From: Planctomycetota bacterium
Lineage (GTDB): Bacteria; Planctomycetota; JAJSAM01; JAJVHW01
Length of the DNA stretch: 64,000 nt
Assembly: GCA_021414065.1 (NCBI GenBank)
Contig: JAIOPE010000146.1
Location: 17,064 to 81,063 of the forward strand
Reading direction: 5' to 3'
Numbering within the stretch: position 1 is the first letter of the stretch; the number at the start of each line of letters is the position of its first letter. Position numbers and translations under genes: made by a program. Under the pieces are notes generated by a model that was given only the letters and a program-made list of their open reading frames with translations, did not search any database and was not told the origin of the DNA. Below are positions 60,224 through 64,000 of the stretch, piece after piece.

Positions 60224-61171
60224 ATGAGTCGCGAGATCGGGCCTCAGCATGGAGTGCGTGAACGTTCGGGCCCCGCTGCACCATCGGTGCTTGCCGCGGA
60301 CGCTGAACCGGCAGATCATCCGCGCATGGTGGATGATGAGCAGCGGCCGCCGCGTGGCCGGAAGCCCGGCGTGCGGCGTCGTGGGAAGTCCGGGCGGGTG
60401 AAGAAGACGTCAACGAAGCGCGCTGGCGCCGATGCGGCCGTCGTGGACCGGCCGGGCTCAGACGTGACCGGCGGGAAGCGTTCGGCCGGAAAGAAGACTG
60501 TCCCCGCGAACGCCGCCACGAAGGCGGTCGCCTCGAATCTCTTGCGGGATCAGGCTCCGACGTCGGGAACGGTCACGCGCCCGGCCGAGACCTCCGGGGC
60601 CGCGCCCGGCGCCGCGCTCGACAAGGCGATCCTCTCGCGTGACCGCAAACGCAGTCGGCAGGCCCAAGAGGAACTCTTCGCCCTGCTGTACGACACGCTG
60701 CGAGACTACGCGCGGGCGATGATGCTGAGGCAGCGTCGCGATCACACCCTGCAGCCGACCGCGCTCGTGCATGAAGCGTACGCCAAGCTCTTCGGGCGCC
60801 AGCGGACGTGGCAGAACCGCGCCCACTTCCTCGGAACCATCGTGACGGCGATGCATTCGCTCCTGACCGACCACGCTCGCAGCATCACGCGCCAGAAGCG
60901 CGGTCGCAGCCGACGCATGGGCGGCACCGACCCCGACACCGTCGAGACGGCGGCGCGCGAGGGGAAGACCAGCATGTCGGATTGGGTCGATGTCGCCGCG
61001 GTGATCGAGGAGATGTCGAAGCAGGACGCTGTGGCCGCCGAGATCGCGCAGTACCGTCTGCTCGGCGGGTTCGACCTCCCGGAGATCGCGAAACTCCTCA
61101 AGACGCCGCTGCGTACCGTCGAGCGGAAGTGGGCGTGGGCGTGCGCGGTGCTTCGAGACAAGCTCCAGTGA
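60224..61171 (+). CDS. ECF sigma factor, planctomycete type (TIGR02999-like)
   Basis: A 315-residue protein from the first ATG (a second ATG at 60326 gives 281 residues). About 120 basic, low-complexity N-terminal residues precede the sigma core. Sigma-2 is recognisable at LQPTALVHEAYAKLFGRQRTWQNRAHFLGTIVTAMHSLLTDHARS, close to the TIGR02999 family of planctomycete ECF factors. Sigma-4 has the helix-turn-helix LPEIAKLLKTPLRTVERKWAWA. It shares an overlapping GTGA with the kinase gene that follows, the usual arrangement for these factors, and may be controlled by the kinase. The extended basic N-terminus is odd for the family. Confidence 0.88.
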   Translation: MSREIGPQHGVRERSGPAAPSVLAADAEPADHPRMVDDEQRPPRGRKPGVRRRGKSGRVKKTSTKRAGADAAVVDRPGSDVTGGKRSAGKKTVPANAATKAVASNLLRDQAPTSGTVTRPAETSGAAPGAALDKAILSRDRKRSRQAQEELFALLYDTLRDYARAMMLRQRRDHTLQPTALVHEAYAKLFGRQRTWQNRAHFLGTIVTAMHSLLTDHARSITRQKRGRSRRMGGTDPDTVETAAREGKTSMSDWVDVAAVIEEMSKQDAVAAEIAQYRLLGGFDLPEIAKLLKTPLRTVERKWAWACAVLRDKLQ

Positions 61172-63627
61172 CTCGCAGGCGCCCGAGGCGGCCGAACGCC
61201 GCGGACGCTCTGGCCACCGCCGCGCGTCGCAAGGGCCCCGCTCGCGAGGCGTGGCTGCGAGCGCTCGGAGCCGAAGATCCCACGCTCGAAGCGCAGGTGC
61301 GGCGACTGCTCCCCTACGCCGACGATCGCGCGGAACGGGGCACGCCGTCGATCTTCGCCGGACAGGCGGTTCGCCCGCCTGCCGCGGAGATCGGTCGCGT
61401 CATCGGCCGCCGCTGGCGGCTCGTCGGCCTGTTGGGCGTCGGGAGCGCGGGCGCGGTCTACGAGACCGAAGACGCCGAAACTGGACGACGTGCGGCTCTC
61501 AAGCTCGTACACGGACTCTCCGGCGCGCGCCGTCTTGCGATGCGACGGGAGGCGTCGTACCTGCGATGGCTCCGTCTCCCGGGCGTCGCGCAGTTGATCG
61601 ACGACGGCTCCGATGGAAGCGCGGTTTTCTGCGTCACCGAGATCGTCCGCGGCGTCGCGTTCCCCGGCGCGGGCCATCGGGAGACCTGGGCGAAGCTCGA
61701 GCCGGTCGCGCTGCGACTCCTCGGGACCGTCGGCGCGATGCACGCGGCGGGCGTGATCCACCGTGACCTGAAGCCGGCGAACGTGCTGGTGGACAGCGCC
61801 GGGGTCCCGACGGTACTCGATCTCGGCATCTCCGCCGACGCGGCACCCGGCGCACGACGTGCGCCGCACGACGAGTCGGGCACCCCGGCGTACTCCGCCC
61901 CGGAGCAACTCCGGGGCGAGCACGTGGACGCCCGCGCCGACCTGTACGCGGTCGGCGTGATGCTCTTCGAGGCACTCGCCGGGCGACGGCCCGGACCGCG
62001 ATTCCGCACGCAGTGCAGAGTGCTCGCGGCTCCGCCCCGCGTGCGGGAGCTCATCGCATCCATGCTCGCCCCAGATCGATCGCGTCGCCCGCGCGATGCG
62101 TGGGATGCACTGGACTTCCTGCATCCGCCGCCGCCCGTGCGCCGCGGACCACGATGGACCGAGACCGCGCTCCGCGAGCGCTTCCACGGACCGGATCGCA
62201 TCCTGCACCTGCGCGAGGACGCGGCGGCCGAGGTGTTCCGCCGTACGGGCGGGAGGCGCGCGGCGGTCGAGCGGGAGCTTCGGTCATTCGTCCGATCGGG
62301 GTTCGCGATCGACGACGGCGGGCTGCTGCGCGTGACGCGGGACTCTCTCGAACGACTGCGAACGCTGGCTGCGGCGGACCCTCGCGCAGGAGCCGCGGAC
62401 CCGATCGACCTGGATCTCGCGCACGCGCTGCGGAGCAGGAAACCAGCGGAGGTGGTCCGCGCAGCGATCCGAGCAGCGCGGCGGCGAGTCCGCGACGGCA
62501 GAATGCGCGCGGCGCTCGCCGCGGCATTCGAGGGGGCAGTTGCGGCGAGGACGGTCGGGCAGCCGCGACAGGAAGAGCGAGTGCTCGCACTCGCGTGCCA
62601 CGCCGCGTTGCGGACGAACTCGCCCGCCGAATTCGATCGCGCGCTGCTGGCGCTGCAGCGCGCCTCCGCGGATTCCGCGAACGTCCGCGACCTGGAAACC
62701 ACGATGCGCGCCGCCATCGACGGAGCTCTCCAGCGCGAATCGGACCGGCTGGCTGCGGTCATCGCCGTCTGCCGCACGAATCGGTCGGAGGACGTGCTGC
62801 GCGTGGCTTGGCCCGTGCGAAATCTCCTCTCTCAAGCGCGCGGACTCGACGACGAGCGACGCAGTGTGCGCGCCATACGGCGCTGGCTCCAACGCGGCGG
62901 CACCGCCGGCGCGCGCAGCATCCTGGCGACGGTCACGGCCTTCATCCGCTACCGCGAGGCGCGCTATGCCGACGGGCTCCGCCTGCACCTCGAAGCGGCG
63001 CGGTACGCGTCGGACCGAGGGGGGCGCACGCAGTCGCTGCTGCACGCCGCGACGGCAGCGATCGAGGGCGGCTTGCCTTCCGCCCGAACGTTGACGCGGC
63101 GGGCGGCTCGTTGCGCTGCGACACTGCGCGAGCCGACGCTGGAGTACTCGGCGGAGTTCCTCCAGCGTTGCGCCGCGCTCCGCGCGGCGACGGCGGATGG
63201 TCCCGACGTCGAACTGGTGGACATCGTATCGACGTTCGAGCTCGGAAGCGTGGTGGCGGTCGCGGCGGTCACGGAGGCGGCCATCGCCTGGCGGACAGGG
63301 CACGTCGATGCGGCGCGGTCGCTCGCGTTGCGCGCAGCCGAACGCTGGGGCGCAGGCCGATTCGCGATCTTCGCCCGTGCGCTCGCGGGCGCGGCGGGGG
63401 AATCGATTCCACGGCCGGAGATACGCCGCATCGCGACGCTGGCGCCCGGTCTGCCGCCGCTCGTTGCCGCGCAGACCCTGGCGCTGCTCGCGGTGGCGAA
63501 TCCGCGTATGAGACCGCTCCTCCGCCGGGCGTTTCTCGGGCTTCGGCTCCCCGCCGACGCGAGCGACTCGGCCCGCATCCGCGAAGTGCTCACCCTGGAC
63601 GAGGTCCACGCCGCACTGGAATTCTGA
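61168..63627 (+). CDS. Ser/Thr protein kinase with long helical C-terminus
   Basis: An 819-residue protein; GTG at 61168 overlaps the sigma-gene stop. Kinase motifs by residue: GVGSAGAVYE (90-99), catalytic Lys112 in ALKLV, HRDLKPAN (198-205), DLG (218-220, in place of DFG), and SAPEQ (243-247). The kinase ends near residue 330. The remaining 480 residues are mostly Ala/Arg/Leu-rich helices in repeated pairs, possibly TPR- or HEAT-like, with no membrane segment. The N-terminal 75 residues (RKGPAREAWLRALGAEDPTLEAQ) resemble the segment in other planctomycete kinases before the P-loop. It probably phosphorylates or senses in concert with the sigma factor. Confidence 0.9.
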   Translation: MTRRRPRRPNAADALATAARRKGPAREAWLRALGAEDPTLEAQVRRLLPYADDRAERGTPSIFAGQAVRPPAAEIGRVIGRRWRLVGLLGVGSAGAVYETEDAETGRRAALKLVHGLSGARRLAMRREASYLRWLRLPGVAQLIDDGSDGSAVFCVTEIVRGVAFPGAGHRETWAKLEPVALRLLGTVGAMHAAGVIHRDLKPANVLVDSAGVPTVLDLGISADAAPGARRAPHDESGTPAYSAPEQLRGEHVDARADLYAVGVMLFEALAGRRPGPRFRTQCRVLAAPPRVRELIASMLAPDRSRRPRDAWDALDFLHPPPPVRRGPRWTETALRERFHGPDRILHLREDAAAEVFRRTGGRRAAVERELRSFVRSGFAIDDGGLLRVTRDSLERLRTLAAADPRAGAADPIDLDLAHALRSRKPAEVVRAAIRAARRRVRDGRMRAALAAAFEGAVAARTVGQPRQEERVLALACHAALRTNSPAEFDRALLALQRASADSANVRDLETTMRAAIDGALQRESDRLAAVIAVCRTNRSEDVLRVAWPVRNLLSQARGLDDERRSVRAIRRWLQRGGTAGARSILATVTAFIRYREARYADGLRLHLEAARYASDRGGRTQSLLHAATAAIEGGLPSARTLTRRAARCAATLREPTLEYSAEFLQRCAALRAATADGPDVELVDIVSTFELGSVVAVAAVTEAAIAWRTGHVDAARSLALRAAERWGAGRFAIFARALAGAAGESIPRPEIRRIATLAPGLPPLVAAQTLALLAVANPRMRPLLRRAFLGLRLPADASDSARIREVLTLDEVHAALEF

Positions 63628-63677
63628 GGTTCCGATTGGCGGGCGCGAGCCGCATTCGTCGTCTCCCTTGATGCAGA

Positions 63678-63698
63678 CCCCCGCCGTGGTGGCGGGGG
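63678..63698 (+). terminator. hairpin after the kinase gene
   Basis: CCCCCGCC (63678-63685) pairs perfectly with GGCGGGGG (63691-63698), loop GTGGT. It begins 51 bp after the kinase stop; no T-run follows. The 63699-64000 stretch beyond holds no convincing gene. Confidence 0.55.
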
Positions 63699-63899
63699 CG
63701 CTCAACCCGGATCATTCACGAAGCTCCGCGCGAGAACGGCGTGCAGCCCAGGAACGGCTTGTGGTTCACGCCGATCCGAGGCTCGTTCGCTCGACGACAC
63801 ACCGTCCTGGACGAGATCCGCGGAGTCGGCCGCAAGGCGGGACCCGCAGCGTCGGCTTTGTCAAGCCACGCAAGGGTCCCAACGCAGCGGGCGGCCCGC

Positions 63900-64000
63900 G
63901 GGCTCGTCCAGGCGCGGAGCTTCGGTCGAGTCGAGGAGCGGCGCGGTGGCGACAGTGCCGTTTCCGTCTCCGCTCCCCGCTCATCAAACCGGACGTGCGG
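63900..64000 (-). mobile_element. possible group II intron/retroelement fragment at right edge
   Basis: Read on the minus strand, the last 70 bases carry CGCACGTCCGGTTTGATGAG followed by GGGGAGCGGAGACGGAAACGG and, after a short gap, CCTCGACTCGACC. This order resembles the conserved tail region found next to group II intron reverse-transcriptase genes, recalled from memory. The element would extend beyond the window edge. No reverse-transcriptase reading frame is visible inside the window, so this could be a remnant or a chance match. Confidence 0.35.

Noticed and set aside
63720..63990. Minus-strand frames after the kinase gene as a transposase
   Set aside because: Short, Arg-rich, no DDE or HUH motif; only the extreme edge has an intron-like sequence.

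Overview
The window is high-GC DNA with long, tightly packed genes and strong G/C third-position bias. Several traits suggest a Planctomycetota-like bacterium, probably aerobic or facultative and non-model. These are a sigma factor of the planctomycete ECF type translationally coupled to a Ser/Thr kinase, many zinc-ribbon plus membrane-anchor proteins, very large secreted proteins of unknown function, an orphan FlgM-like protein and a split methylmalonyl-CoA mutase. The phylum call is inference from gene content; there is no rRNA in the window.

Layout. (1) 1-3418: two c-type cytochromes, one of them an 11-haem protein fused to a b-type membrane domain, then an SUI1/YciH-like factor coupled to an unknown protein. 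(2) 3545-12948, minus strand: a run of lipoproteins, zinc-ribbon proteins, an ankyrin protein and a giant secreted protein (1329 aa). (3) 13207-27527: a di-haem peroxidase, then a plus-strand series of secreted or anchored proteins (helical repeat, alpha/beta hydrolase, beta-helix, triple zinc ribbon, a second giant protein of 1297 aa and a thioredoxin), closed by a strong hairpin terminator. (4) 27595-34420: a GGGGACGGTCCCC inverted repeat, a DUF4143-type ATPase, an SRPBCC protein, lactate-racemase-like LarA, an AbiE-type (type IV) toxin-antitoxin pair with a visible promoter/operator, and tRNA-Asp and tRNA-Val. (5) 34621-45140: a surface-sugar locus (DegT aminotransferase, VTT membrane protein, GT2 glycosyltransferase, Gfo/Idh/MocA dehydrogenase), an EEP hydrolase, a Fic protein with an operator-like palindrome, a GNAT-GNAT-polysaccharide deacetylase fusion and a cold-shock protein. 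(6) 45298-54473: housekeeping genes (ECF sigma, dapA, pdxJ, rsmD, a CsaA-like tRNA-binding protein, recN, a mannose-6-phosphate isomerase) mixed with small secreted proteins. (7) 54578-60125: a five-gene propionyl/branched-chain catabolic operon (two acyl-CoA dehydrogenases, meaB, methylmalonyl-CoA mutase large and B12 subunits). (8) 60224-63627: the sigma factor/kinase pair. The right edge carries a stretch resembling group II intron/retroelement sequence.

The two most unusual signals are these. First, the giant proteins at 8959-12948 and 22659-26552 appear to share a nucleotidyltransferase-like domain: N-S-x8-D-V-D at identical spacing, followed by P-E-A-Y about 90 residues on. It lies at the C-terminus of one and the N-terminus of the other, and both genes sit beside zinc-ribbon/transmembrane proteins. 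Second, a roughly 140-bp non-coding repeat occurs in at least three and probably four intergenic spaces, alongside separate short tandem repeats of 11-14 bp in other spaces.

No CRISPR array, prophage or complete insertion sequence was seen.
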